Shown: piece by piece, positions 12,000-24,030 of the stretch | How the letters are laid out: each line of letters opens with the position of its first letter | How positions within the stretch are numbered: position 1 is the stretch's first letter | From: Lineus longissimus | Lineage: Eukaryota > Nemertea > Pilidiophora > Heteronemertea > Lineidae | DNA length: 64,000 nucleotides | Reading direction: 5' to 3' | Assembly: GCF_910592395.1 (NCBI RefSeq) | Contig: NC_088310.1 | Coordinates: forward strand, 25,439,491 to 25,503,490 | Made by a program: the position numbers and the translations under genes | The notes under the pieces: model-generated | Seen by the model: only the letters and a program-made list of their open reading frames with translations | Told to the model about the DNA's origin: nothing | Database searches by the model: none

Positions 12000-12380
12000 T
12001 CCTCGATCGCGAGCAGACGTTTGTCTCCATTCGCCGATGTCAACAAAGAAACATATTGAAACGGGAAGTGTGTAAAGTTACCAAGATGCTGCAGTGGCGA
12101 CCGCCGGCACAACTTACAAGATTTGAGTAGAATCTGCAAATATTCGTTCAGCCATTCACCGCCTCTTTATCCCCTATTCCCGTGAAATTCGATCGGCGTT
12201 TATAAACATTCTTCAGCTCAATGGCGGTATGAGTGGTTGCTAAAACCATTAATTCCTCCGAGACACAATTCGATGGTGAATAGTTTTGTTTAGAAAAGCC
12301 ACAGCGTGGGGAAAAAGTATTTGTTTGAGGTTCGGAGTCAAACGATAATTTTCGCTGGTAGAATTTCATCAATGTTGGTG
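12000..12380. promoter_or_regulatory. Possible cis-regulatory island
   Basis: A CpG-richer island with the perfect 10-bp palindrome GTTTATAAAC (12198-12207), which combines forkhead-like and Hox/Cdx-like words, plus CCATTAATTCC near 12250. Frames of 72 and 74 codons on the minus strand do not resemble proteins I know. Regulatory role is inferred. Confidence 0.28.
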
Positions 12381-13039
12381 TTTGTAATTCAGCAGTCCAC
12401 TAGTAAATCTGCGGCATGCTTTGTGTACGATTTTATAGAAAGAAAAGTTGGCATTTTAAAAGAATCTTTTGAAATATAACAGACTTTGTAGCAGATAAGA
12501 TAAGACAACCTTGATGAAAAAGAACCTAAAGACTTCTTTTGTAAATAAGTAGAAAATAGTAATTAATATAATTTACTTTTTAGTAATTAACCTTGTGGAG
12601 ACAACCATACACTACATTACTGACAGAAGTCCAAGGATGACTCTTTTGTTTTCGATATAAGAACATATGATACTTGCAAGGTTAAAGTTCACATTTGCCT
12701 CCCAAATCGTGAAAATAAAACGGTCGTGAACATAACTCTGATCTACAATATTCCGAGTCTCATCAACATACATGGAATCTGTGCAGCTCAGAAATTGACT
12801 GATTGATAGAGTTAATCTGAATTCCAACACACACTATGACAAGCAACAGTGTCATGATGAATTTGAAGATGATTAAGTTATACTCTAATACATTGGGAAA
12901 TCAACATCATTTTCACTAATTGTATTTCTTGTACATCAAAGTGCAGGAGTCAAATGATAGAAGATGAGATTTTATCAAACTTGTAGTTGTAGCCATAGTA
13001 ATTATGCTTCAGTTTCTTCTACAATACTTTGATGGTAGA

Positions 13040-13420
13040 GTCCGTGTTGAAAGATAACGTCTACGGCACGCGCCAACCTAACGCCGTCAACCATCCCGGA
13101 AGGAAGACGAATTCACATCGCCTCCAGCCATTTCCCAGAGTCCCTTGCCACATCCCGTCATGACATCACCTCCTCGTTAATTCCTGCTTTTGTCTCAGGA
13201 CTCCGTCTCATTTGCATATCAAAGGCTGATAAGGGGAATTAATTGGCAATCAGAGGGCTGCTGCGGCTGCTGTGCAGGCACCGCATCTTCTTGATGGTGC
13301 GCCCCCAACATGTCGTACTGAATAGCAAGTGGCGACTTGGGAATCAACAAATGAGCAGTCATACATTCTTCATGATCTCTGGTGGCGGCCCGAACGCCCA
13401 CCAATAAAATACACTGAAAG
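13040..13420. promoter_or_regulatory. Possible cis-regulatory island with a compact composite site
   Basis: The island is G+C-enriched with many CpGs. Its core at 13210-13246 packs an octamer ATTTGCAT (13210-13217, POU type), an abutting ATCAAAGG (13218-13225, TCF/LEF type), TGATAAG (13228-13233 plus the preceding base context, GATA type) and AATTAATTGG (13237-13246, homeodomain type) into 37 bp. Edge-to-edge packing of four unrelated consensus words is unusual. No coding frame explains it. Confidence 0.35.
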
Positions 13421-13741
13421 TTTTAAGTTAGGAGAAGGCATATGTGGAAGGAGACACCCCTTTTTAATTCATTTTATGATACATTTCCTCTGATAATGGA
13501 AACAATTTCCATCGTGGCATGCACAGCTATACAAATGAATTTCAGCCGGCAAAAGACCAATCAAAGTTTGCCTTGATAACACCAGGTGTCTCTGTCCTTC
13601 ACTGGAGTGAAATTCGAAATGGACTGCTATGCACAATTGGAGCGCAGCATCTGCTATTAAACCAAAAGATGATTGGAAAGGTGTCAAGTTGTAATGGGAT
13701 CCAAAATATCCCTTGTAACAGGATCTTTATCTCCCTGAGGG

Positions 13742-13768
13742 GGTGACGAGGGGGTCGTCACCGGTGAC
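13742..13768. repeat. Overlapping hairpin and palindrome
   Basis: GGTGACGA (13742-13749) and TCGTCACC (13755-13762) form an 8-bp stem around GGGGG. The right arm also belongs to the 12-bp perfect palindrome GTCACCGGTGAC (13757-13768). The word GGTGAC therefore occurs three times in alternating orientation in 27 bp, and two mutually exclusive foldings are possible. It lies just downstream of a chance-length frame ending at 13746. No poly-T follows, so it is not a simple terminator. Confidence 0.9.
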
Positions 13769-14111
13769 CGGCCATCTGTTATGATACTAACTAGCCCACT
13801 GGACATGCCACAGGTCCTCAATTTATTCAGCTAATGACCACAAATACAAACAATGGATCAAGTTCACAGAAATTTTGATTTGAAATTCTGAAGTCTTTTG
13901 CCAGAAGCCTGAACTAAGCAAAAGAAAAGAAAACAGCAATGACCTCAGGATATTACTTCGAAAGTTATTTTACTTCACTAGACAAGGCAGATATCATTGG
14001 TTAGTATGTAGTAGAGTAAAATTGTCCCACCACGATCTAGTGCCTGACGGTGTGCACAGTGCCAAAGAATGTTCCTTCGGACTGCATAGACCTGCTGGCT
14101 TCATCACCAAA

Positions 14112-14146
14112 GGTACATGTGTACCGTGTCACCCTCTGAAGGTGAC
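14112..14146. repeat. Two adjacent short stem-loops
   Basis: GGTACA-TG-TGTACC (14112-14125) is followed by GTCACC (14128-14133), a CTCTGAA loop and GGTGAC (14141-14146). The second uses the same GGTGAC word as the hairpin at 13742-13768, about 380 bp upstream. No function is assigned. Confidence 0.8.
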
Positions 14147-15050
14147 TTCTATTAACCTGTAATCGTCTGTGCTGAACAGATAACCAGAATTGAGAAAGTT
14201 ATCCCTCTGTGACATGAAATCCCCTAGTCACCTGTTTTCCCCATCAACCTCCTGGACCAGTAGGCCAAGGAAAGTGAATTTCATGGTCCTCCTCAGCCAC
14301 TCTGAGGAAAGGTTTTTACAAAGGTTTGGGACTAAACTCACCTGAGGACAGTGACAAGAACCATAAAGTCATTTTCGATTGGCCTGATGGAGTTTAGATA
14401 CACTGTAGCATCTCAAGAACATGCAGTGCCTGAACTTACCGAACTTACAACATGAGGTACGATATTTTGTCACTTTTGATCAGACAGACCATTCTTCTTG
14501 TGGATGGCTCTGATGTCAGCAACAGCTAGACATGGATACAGTTACAAACCAGGTGTGCAGATGATTAACACTTCAACGCTAGCCACCCAGTTAAAGGGGG
14601 CATTTCAAGAGTACAACATATCTAAAGTAACTTTCACAATAACTCGCTGAAGGTCATTGTCGGCTAATCATTCACTTTTTTCCATAACAGTTGCACAAAT
14701 AAACAAAATAACCTTGTTTATTTCCAGTTTCGCCAAAAGCTTTGATAGTCGAACTTCGCAGTTGCTGGCTTTAAGGGCAGTGCTTTAGACGATATATCGT
14801 TTGATTGCATTGGGACCATTCATCAACATTTTGACGCAAATTTGAAAGATCGAGCGAAGAATGCGAAATCTTTGTCTGCATCTTCCAACAAAGCTGGGAT
14901 TGCCAATCACTTTCATTTGGTAGAATGGCACAATAAAATGAACGATTTGTGGAGAACAGGGCAATAAGAAATGGATGCAAGCAACATTAAAATGACCATG
15001 TCGATTTATTTGATAAATTGTGTTGTCAATTGTTTGCCGACATCAGAACA

Positions 15051-15071
15051 TGTCGGAATAAATGTCCGACA
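15051..15071. repeat. Stem-loop, 7-bp arms
   Basis: TGTCGGA (15051-15057) and TCCGACA (15065-15071) are exact reverse complements around a 7-base loop. It falls inside a 126-codon plus-strand frame (14971-15351) that I do not accept as a gene. Confidence 0.8.
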
Positions 15072-15910
15072 GGTTACAGTTCAGTACTCCACTACTAAAT
15101 GCCCAACAACCTTTTTCATATACCACTCAAAAGCCATGACCCTTACCATGGGAGTGACCGATGTTATAGTCTTTTCTCTTGTGAAAACCACACTGGCACA
15201 AATATCGGGTTCGACTTTCCTCATTGTTATCATCGAACATCACAGAAGTAAATCTTTCGAATCACCCTCCCGGCACGACCTAATGCAATTTCATCAGAAA
15301 GACCAGCTCAACTCCTCACCAACATGGCCAATGTTCCGGAACCCAAATTAGATTTTTGACCATTTTCTCGGGTCACTTTTGCCGGCAATTGGTCTCCAGA
15401 GATTCATGTCCTGTTCCTTATGTAATGGTGCCTTCGTAAGATGTGTATCTTGTGACACGACCAAACACAGCCTATCAGTTTAAAATCAGATAAACACTGA
15501 AAATCCCGAAAACTGAAGCTAAATGCGCTTCCGGGCATAAGACAGAAGGTCAGAATAGGTCACATGGTCAAAGCAATCTTTATAAGATCGTAACCTCATC
15601 AATCATCGCAGACTCCATTTTATCACTTATAGAGATAATTTGATAACTTCATTTAATTTCAGGGTTTTATACTAGAAAACCCAATCAAAAGAGAGACACT
15701 TGTCTTGATGGTTTCGGCCCTAATCTTGCTTGGTTTAAAAAGGCGTCTATTCTGTTATGTTTGTGTATCATGACAAAAGAAACCAAGGCGGACACACAGG
15801 CGGATGATTCTTACCGATTGTTGGAAAACATGAGACAATAGGCAAGGAAAATTTTGAATTTCAATTCCCATTTTCCCGATCACCACAATGTCATGCTCAT
15901 GTATAATTCA

Positions 15911-15936
15911 GTTTTTTCAACGAGTTTTTTCAACGA
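15911..15936 (+). repeat. 13-bp tandem duplication
   Basis: GTTTTTTCAACGA occurs twice head to tail (15911-15923 and 15924-15936). This is a simple replication-slippage product. Confidence 0.9.
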
Positions 15937-16179
15937 GTTTGAAAAACCGATTTAAACCATTTGAAAAGTTCTGATTATGAAAGGAAATGCTGATTGTATT
16001 GACGAATTAAAGGTTGCGGATCAGCGGTAATGATACCGCTATCTACGTTACATCTGGTATAATATATTCCTTGGTTTAAATCATCAAACAGACTATTTAG
16101 CTGTTTATTGCCACCATCTGCATCCAACATCAACCAGATCGAAATGTTACCCTTTCCCTTCCCTCCTTCACCCGTCACA

Positions 16180-16530
16180 AACACCGGCTGCCGTCAAACC
16201 CGTGAAAAGGACGACAATGTGCCATAAAATGGGTGGAACCAGTTATGTAGCATTTACACTCGACTAACTCCCATCAACTTTGGACCCTCAGAAAGGGCCG
16301 AAGTCATCCCTGATCAAAAGGGGTTCACGGCAGGCGGAACCATATCATACTTTAGGAGTGACCCGATTTAGTTAGTATCCTCCTATTCTTATTATACTCA
16401 CCGTCCTCCCGCCAGACTCGGCAAATGACCCGTTGTCGGGAATTCCTCACCGATGGGATCCAACACGCTATTGTCCCATAAGATACCAGCACGCATTTAC
16501 CGTGAACAATATCATTCATGATAAAAGCTT
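16180..16530. promoter_or_regulatory. Possible cis-regulatory island
   Basis: A CpG-enriched patch without open frames. It includes an AACAAT Sox-type word (16505-16510) and several unrelated G+C-rich blocks. Motif support is thinner than for the other islands, and the call rests mainly on composition contrast. Confidence 0.18.
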
Positions 16531-17559
16531 CAATTTTTCACTTCTTTTGGTTGACTTCATCGAGTAGAATGTGCGTGTTTGGTAGTAAAATGAAGTCAGC
16601 CAGCCTACATTGAATGTATTCAAAGTGATGGCAGATTAAAGCTCTTCCATCAGAATGGATGCAGTTTGGGAAGGTTAACATGTCGGTAACTAACACCATT
16701 GTTGAAACCCTCGGTATCAGAAAAGGGAGGGGTGAGATGCGAGGGGCTGGAGCAGAAAAGAGGCGACCCTCCTGTCCTTACAGGGTTTAACTTTTGACTC
16801 CAAGTTGACAACTTAAGACAGCAGTCGCCATAGAACACCGCTTTGTGCCGGAAATAGGAGCAATGGACTATTCATAGACAGGCTAGCCACCAAATAGGTT
16901 TGGAATACTTTCCGAAAGATTCACCTTTTGGACATAAAATCTACCTTTTTTTAGAAACTTGATATTTTCCCAGAATGAGGGCTCCCATCGAGGCCCCCTC
17001 TCCCCGCAACATAAGCTTGTTCTTTGCTTGTCTGTTCAAGGATGACCAACAGTGCATGTGGAAGTAACAAAGATTTGCATGAATTTTCACCAAGAAACTG
17101 ACAAGTTACAATTTTTGCTGTGCAGCGAGATCGGTAGCGGCAAATCTTGATTGATCTGAGAGATGGTAAATACAAACTTAGGCAGCAAACAGCTGTTTCT
17201 TGTCTAAGTTCTAGAACTGAGTGGATCGCTTTCATTCCAAACAAACCATGATCCGGGACTGATGTGCGATACCCTTGAAATTACCTTTAGAATTGATACA
17301 CTTGTTCGGAGAGTTCAGAACAAGGTAAGCGAGATGATACCAGAACATGACCAATCAGATCTTGGCTTTACCTGGCCGGCAGGGATCAAATAATCGCAAC
17401 AAGAAGCTGAGGTGGGAGGATTCTAAAGTTGCCGCAGTCTAGCAATAGAAGTAGCAGTAGCCATTTTTGTCACATGCGAATCAGGAGAGATAATCAACAG
17501 CTCAACAGCTTCCCCCTTGCAAGTACAGGGAACTATTCTCGTGAAACGACTGAATTCCT

Positions 17560-18310
17560 TCCATCAAATTGATGTAATTCTCCTTGGTCCACTATGATTT
17601 ATCTTATCCATATTTAATAATACGATCAAAGAGAATTCTTGGCACTCAAAGCGAGAAAAGACTTCAACTAAATCATATTAAGATTTCCTTTATGACATTT
17701 GGCCATTCTAATAGCATAACTGGCAAATTTATCAAGAAGAGCGATATTATTTTAGCGGAATGGCAAAACCTCATACAACTGTGCGATATCGTCGATTATC
17801 TAATCACAGAAGAAATTGTGTGTAGTAATTTCATCAGTTAGTAAATGGTGAGTGCACAAACAATGGAATAAAGGGATTCCTTTCATCCGGAGAGAGCTGA
17901 TTATTAATGGTAGCGCGTGTACAGAGGCGCTCGCGGTATTGAATCATCTTAGTATGATTAGACTTGGGAGACCCTCGCAGCACATCCCGCGACTATCGCG
18001 GACCAATGCGCATTATCTGCCACAGGAATATATGAATAACACCATGGATATATTCCAGTGCGATGTAATTATGGATGAATAGAAGAAATATACCATAATC
18101 CTGTATTATGCAAATTTAATGTCCCATTTCGGATACAGTTTGGCGGCTCTTCTCATCTGGTTATACAGCGATATCGCAAACACTGAGATTTCGACTGTGG
18201 AGCACACGCTGAATCCTATAATAACAATCATTTTGAACCCAGGATCGCCTTATTATCATTATTTTATTCATATCGAAAATTTTATTAAAATTGATGGGTA
18301 GACATTTTAG
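17560..18310. promoter_or_regulatory. Long low-stop island, possible conserved noncoding element
   Basis: Three plus-strand frames follow each other (17584-17841, 17852-18082, 18119-18301), separated only by short gaps. None shows a domain, and the first begins at TTG rather than ATG. The DNA carries TTATTAATGG (17901-17910), a CpG-rich block near 17910-18010, and an exact octamer ATGCAAAT (18108-18115). It stands out against A+T-rich flanks. I read it as a regulatory island. A decayed coding sequence is the alternative. Confidence 0.28.
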
Positions 18311-19029
18311 AGGATATTGACAGATGTCCAGGGATTGGGAATGAAAATGTTGATTTTGATTACTGGGGTGAGAAGGCAGTAAAATCTGAGGACTTCAATC
18401 CTTTTTTGACACAAAATGCAAGAAATCAAATTGAAGTTTGCCCACAGTTTGTAAGAAGTCAAACCATTTGTGAGGTCAACTTCAAATATACTTGAACACC
18501 AACAGCCACTTCACAAGTTTTTGAATACGAATGAGACCATTCTATTCAGAAGGCCCAAAAGCAATCAATTTCAAATACTTATAACTGTCTGAGAGAGGCA
18601 ATGATGTACGATGAAATCTCAGCGGGGCCAGTGATTGGTGGTGTAAAACGGGATGATTCTCGCCATGACACAATCAACGTTACAAACTGCCTAAGTCTTT
18701 GCACCAAAAGCAAAAATGGTAGAATCGGTCCTTGGTTGGAAAATGAAAGATACTCGCAAGTCCCAAAATTGTCATTAAGTGACATGTAACCATTGGTTTG
18801 CATGACTGAAAAGATTGAACCGTTTTAATGGCCATTGTCAAGAGTCATCAGACGCTGCTAGTTGCTGATGACCATCACCCAAAAGAATTGGAAATTTACA
18901 AAGCCGCTTTTGAAGTAAATTATGAAGTCAATTGGAGGATGATATGGAACAGTTTGTTTTGATGGGAAACGAATACAAGAAGCATCAGCGATGAATTTGT
19001 AAGGATTTCCGCAAGGGATGATATGACCA

Positions 19030-19049
19030 TGACCTGATTGTAAAGGTCA
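19030..19049. promoter_or_regulatory. Everted half-site pair, 8-bp spacing (ER8 type)
   Basis: TGACCT (19030-19035) and AGGTCA (19044-19049) are separated by 8 bases. ER8 is a known geometry for RAR/RXR heterodimers. A further inverted pair, TGACCTTGA (19237-19245) and CAAGGTCA (19257-19264), lies about 200 bp downstream. Binding is inference. Confidence 0.3.
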
Positions 19050-19269
19050 ACTGCTGCCATTTGGAATACCGGATTCTGGAAGTCAATACACATGTATGCT
19101 GCCTGATGGCTACCAGAAAAGACAGAAGTAGAAAGAAAGGGCTTGTCAACTCAATACGATAATGAAAGAAACAACACCTAGAATACCCTACAAGGGGGTT
19201 GTCGTTACCTTCTTGAACGACCACTATGCCATGATATGACCTTGAGATAATACACCCAAGGTCAATGAG

Positions 19270-21770
19270 CTGTCACCAATGTCAAAGAAGCTTTGGAATG
19301 TGTTGGGAGGGGCGACTGTCATGTCGTCTGTTGCTTCCAGCAGCTGGCTGACAGCTCTACTCTGTGGATAAACTCTCTAGAGTGATTGGTGATGTCTTCA
19401 GCCAGACGTCTGCTTGTCATTGTTTTATTAGGGATGTTGCTATGATGGTGAGGTCACTCAGGATCCCGGATCATGTTGGCTGTCACCCACCCAGTGAAGC
19501 TCGCCTTGGATTAAGATCAACCAGGTCAGAGTATCACCACTGATAAAGTCATTGACTGGTTCCTTCATCAGTCGGGAAGCTGGACGACTCAGAATTTGAC
19601 ACTTCTATCCAGCAACCAGATTCTGAACTTGGTGGCTGAACATTGCGTTCTTTTGGCCTTATTGTGAACTCTTAATCAAAAGAATTCATTTCAGGCTCTT
19701 TTTCTTGCCAAGTTTAATTTATTCTTCACGTGTTTGACATTGGTCAGTAGTTTTCTGAAAATTCATGTAAATTCATGTCAGAAGTAAAGACCTTTAAGTC
19801 ATTTATAGGTCATTTTTATCTAACTCTTCAACAAACGTGGCAAACTTCTTTCTTGTTTGATTTGTCGGGGAAATTTCAACTACAAATGCAATTGTTTATC
19901 TTCCAACAGCATAAATGTGTATTTATAATCTTAATTTCAGACCAATGGGAATAACCAGGTTGGCACTTTTTTCGATCATGTATAAGAATTCAGCATCTGC
20001 GAACTAAAAGTCGGTTCTGCACCTGGCAGGACACATGAGGTTTACCAACTGGGTTGCTTTCGACTTTCCAATTACACATTGCGATATTTGTAAATGTCAC
20101 ACATATTGACTTGGCAAATACACAGACGAGACGGTTTCCCCTCCAATATCACATTGTTGAGTTAGTTAATGAAATAAGAATGATTCATTCTCATCAAATA
20201 TGTCAAATTATATTATTTTCAATAGTTTGCAGTCATCTTCCCATTCTGTTGACTGAAAATTAAAAAAAGACAGGTGTGTGACAACTGACCCTGGGATTAC
20301 AACATATTCATTTGATTCTGTTGTCTGATGTGACGGATGGTCATGATAGGTTCGTGACCCAAAGAGCCTTGTAACGAAATCGGTGAAACTAGTATACATG
20401 CTTTCCGAAATTGGTGGCTTGCATTGGAACTAACTTTTTCCCCCTTGTCCGTCATTAAAGGCATTCAAGTGTGTTGGTCAACCATGACTATCTCCTTTGT
20501 CCCCCCACCATAAGGCCTAGTTTCCCCGCATGACATCACTATTTCGGACACTCAGCGCCCCATTTCTGGAAAGGTTTATAGGGTGCGTTGATTCGAAATG
20601 TGATAGAACTCAACATGAGACTTATCACAGTCTCACTCCTCTACCCGACCTCAGATCAAAATTCTTTTTCATCTTTAGGCCAAGATTACAAGATTATCAA
20701 TGTTCACCAAAAAACTCTATATAGGCATACATATCTTTGTCAGAATTCAGGGTTCTTCGAGCCCAGAGTGTCAATAGAGTAATGCACTCTACAATAGGTC
20801 CATAGTGTGATGAGATTTCTGATATGACCATCCACTACAATTATATCCTGAGATAGGAACATTGGCCATCCGATAAATAACCACCCTATAAATTACTCTA
20901 ATCACTCGGTGTTAAATTTATAATGATAGTACCCCAAAGTCTTCTCTTAAACAAGGATATTGAGGATTGTATTACATTCTTTATCAAGGTGAAAGTATAT
21001 TATATCGGTCATGCGATTCCAGTCCGGACGCGCTTCCAGTCCACACCAACATAGCCAGTACTTTTCAAGGGTTTTGTTCCCAACTTTCTCACCATGGTGC
21101 CAATAGGCCCATTGCTTCACTTTCCAGTGTCATCCACAAGCACCTCCACCTTGCATATGATCATGCCCGCAAACCTGTGCTAGTGATATCGCAGCTTTTC
21201 ACTACCAGAATTTCTTCACATCACAGATTTCTTATAAAATCTGGAATCTAGGAAGTGAAAAGCAATGGGTTAACCCTTTTCCAACAAACCATGTTCCGCC
21301 AATTTGCAATAAGGTCAGAGAGCAATAACGACTCCTGGCTTATCGCTATGGATATTTGAAACAGAAGTTGCAGCAGTATTTTCAAGGCTTGGTTTCACAC
21401 TTGGAATGGTTTGGGAAACTGTACCTTAGCCGGTTGACAGTGATTGATTACAAGCAAGGATTGGGTGATTCCATGAGTTAACCTACCTCCCTCTCTTAAA
21501 AGAATACCGGACCATTCGAGACAAGAGATTATTTGGGCCAAACTTTCCCCTAAGAATCATTTCGTTTAATCAAAATGTACGAAAAAACTGTAAAATATAT
21601 GTGGACATTTCAAAGGCTCTTTCTGAGGTTGGAAATGTGAATGCAAGCTTTCCCTTATAATCGCTAGGGAGTGCAAACGTTCGATGACACAGACCTTATG
21701 TAGCAAAGGAACAGCAGTGGAAGAAATTTGTATTGTCCTTCCCATCAACCTGGGACTACCTAGAACAGAA
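19270..21770. other. Noncoding stretch, nothing recognised
   Basis: Mixed A+T-rich sequence with only short chance frames (up to 94 codons, 20967-21251). I saw no strong repeats, RNA gene or coding signal. Confidence 0.5.
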
Positions 21771-21780
21771 CTGATAACTC

Positions 21781-21934
21781 CTCTATTCACACATGCAACC
21801 AATTCATTTTAACCCTTCAACTCCAAGAGCAGCTCCCAATCCACGTCACCCCGGATAAGTCCAGAGCAGTTTCCAAACTCTGCTCTATTCACAAATGTTA
21901 CCCATCCATTTTAACCCTCGTGCAAATCCAAGCA
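21781..21934. repeat. Diverged direct duplication, period about 102
   Basis: The block beginning CTCTATTCACA with a CATTTTAACCC core occurs at 21781 and again, diverged, at 21883. Both continue into an AAG(AG)CAG-type end. The divergence indicates an older duplication than that at 5233-5435. Confidence 0.75.
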
Positions 21935-22429
21935 GATCGTAAATCGCAATCATGCCAAGCCAAAGTCACTTGTTTTTAATGACCATTATTTTGAATGATT
22001 AGTTATGTAATCAGGCAGAAGATGAAGCATTCTTTCATGATCAGATGACACGAACACTCAAAGGCAAAATCGACCAATCACTCTTCACCACCTCCAAACC
22101 AGAAAAACACAGAAATTGCGTAAACAGTTTCTTTAATAAGTTTATAGTTCAAAACTATGACAACAGTGATTATTTTTTCAATACGTTCCCTCGACTCCTG
22201 GATGTAAATTCGCTGTAGCATCCATTCAAAAGTCATTAGAATTTCTTTGAACTCCCTCAGATGACCGAGTATAAATTCCAAAACTCTTTCATTTTGGTCC
22301 CTAGAATATACTTTTATGAATGCCATCATTACGATACGGGTATAAATTTCAAAAATGCGATATCTGGCCAACACGATTTTAAGTTTTTCAGTCATCAGTA
22401 GAGGAACGTAATACATAGGGGACGCGGGG

Positions 22430-22830
22430 AAACTCGATGATTTATAGAAGTCGGTAATAACGTTACATTATCTGGTCATCCTTGGCTAGGCAGAGAAGAA
22501 CTGATTTCACACCTTCTGAGTTAGCGCTCTCCCGTGTATTGGCGCCATTATCCGCACGCTATGGAAGCTGGACTTCAATCAACTCACACTGATGAAACCA
22601 TTATACAAAGTCATAAAGTGATCGCACTGCCGCGCGACAGATTAGCAAAATTAGTCGTTACTCCACATTTAACGCCCGATGTGGGTTTTGCCCTCTCCCT
22701 GTCTACCCATTACCTTTAGCGGGGTGTTTTGTTTTAGCTCCACAGCCATTATGGCCTTATCAATATCAATTTCGTACAGCGATGTTGAGAGCGTTGACGT
22801 CCATGAGGCAGAAAGTGGAAAATGAGCTAC
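22430..22830. promoter_or_regulatory. Possible cis-regulatory island
   Basis: A CpG-rich island containing the odd palindrome GCCAT-T-ATGGC (22745-22755), followed directly by CTTATC and an exact Onecut-type word ATCAATA (22759-22765). The frames crossing it (61-63 codons) are chance-length. Regulatory function is inferred. Confidence 0.27.
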
Positions 22831-23439
22831 TTGTACGATCCAAGCAGCATGAAGTGTCAAACCTGCACTAAGTGGTCAATGGCAGACAGAGAACTAGCCA
22901 TTCCGCCATCGCTTATAATCGACAATCAATGAAGAGTCGGAAGAAGACAGAGAAAGACACAGGAATGAGATACCTGTCGGCCATTTTGTTTTGGTGATTT
23001 CATATCTCCAAGGCTTGCTTACGTGATTGAGGATTGAAGCAGACTGCTCCACCGCACCATGTCACATCTTTCTACAGATGGCGACTGCTTTGTCAAGCAG
23101 GAACCAAATTAATTTTTCCGAGCGGATCTAGTTTATTTCAAGATCTAGCCCCCCCCCACAACCTTCAAGTTTAACACATCCTTGAGCCTTTTTTCTCACC
23201 CCAATAAGTCTGGTGTCTACCCTTATAAAAGGCTCATGTAAAAAGTGACTTTATATTCAATTGTTCAACTGCTAAATTGGTCGACTCAGATATCAACTTG
23301 AAATGAAGGCAAGATTTGCCTAATTCAAGCTTATCTTCACATATCTACATACATTTAGATAAAATTAGCCACAAATATATCTGAAATCAAGCGAAATGGG
23401 AAGATACCTATAAAGATAAACTTGAACATAGCAATCTCC

Positions 23440-24030
23440 TTTGAACTCGTAATTGTATCTGGAAATGTTTCTGGCGCCGAACAATGGCGATTACTATGCC
23501 TAGTCATGGCGGGGTGGAATGAAAATGGATTAGGAATATTACAGTCGCCGAGGAAATGATTCGGGTATGGCACCTGAGACAGACGAAACCGAGGGGAATC
23601 CAATGTTATTAAATGATCATCAGCGCAAAATAAATATGAATGGGGAGCAGTCGATGAAAATTGCCTTCGATTCCCTCGACTCGCTTAAAAGGCAATTATG
23701 TTGGAGGAAGGAACGAATTAGATAGTGTTCCATTTGGCGAAATGAGCGTGGATTCCTCAGATCCATTAGGATGCACTGCGACGGTGAAACAAATGCGAAA
23801 AATTGCACGAATGATGCATGTTTTGTCTGATTGCAACTGGTCCGAGAAGGCATCCACGATCGCATTTAGTTTTGATTGTTCTCGTGCTGCGATTATCCCT
23901 ACCTGGGGAAACATTCCGCATAACGGTCATGAATTTTGAAGTAAAATCGCCAAGAGCTGTCTAAGTGCGCAAATTTAGGAGATACTGAGTGGCCCGAGAT
24001 AATCACGCAGCCGGATTGGTCAATGTTTCT
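23440..24030. promoter_or_regulatory. Island open in several frames on both strands
   Basis: A 92-codon plus frame (23661-23939) overlaps minus-strand frames of 81 (23620-23865) and 72 codons (23696-23914), so stop codons are depleted on both strands. The region is CpG-enriched and includes GGCAATTATG and TGCAACTGG words. No product looks like a known protein. Constrained noncoding DNA with balanced composition would give this pattern, but a short exon cannot be excluded. Confidence 0.25.

Noticed and set aside
14971-15351. 126-codon plus-strand frame starting at ATG
   Set aside because: No domain, signal or splice context is recognised, and a frame of this length is plausible by chance among roughly 7,000-8,000 stop-to-stop segments in the window.
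22078-22416. 112-codon minus-strand frame
   Set aside because: Hydrophobic, Ile-rich translation typical of A+T-rich noncoding DNA. No start context or family match.
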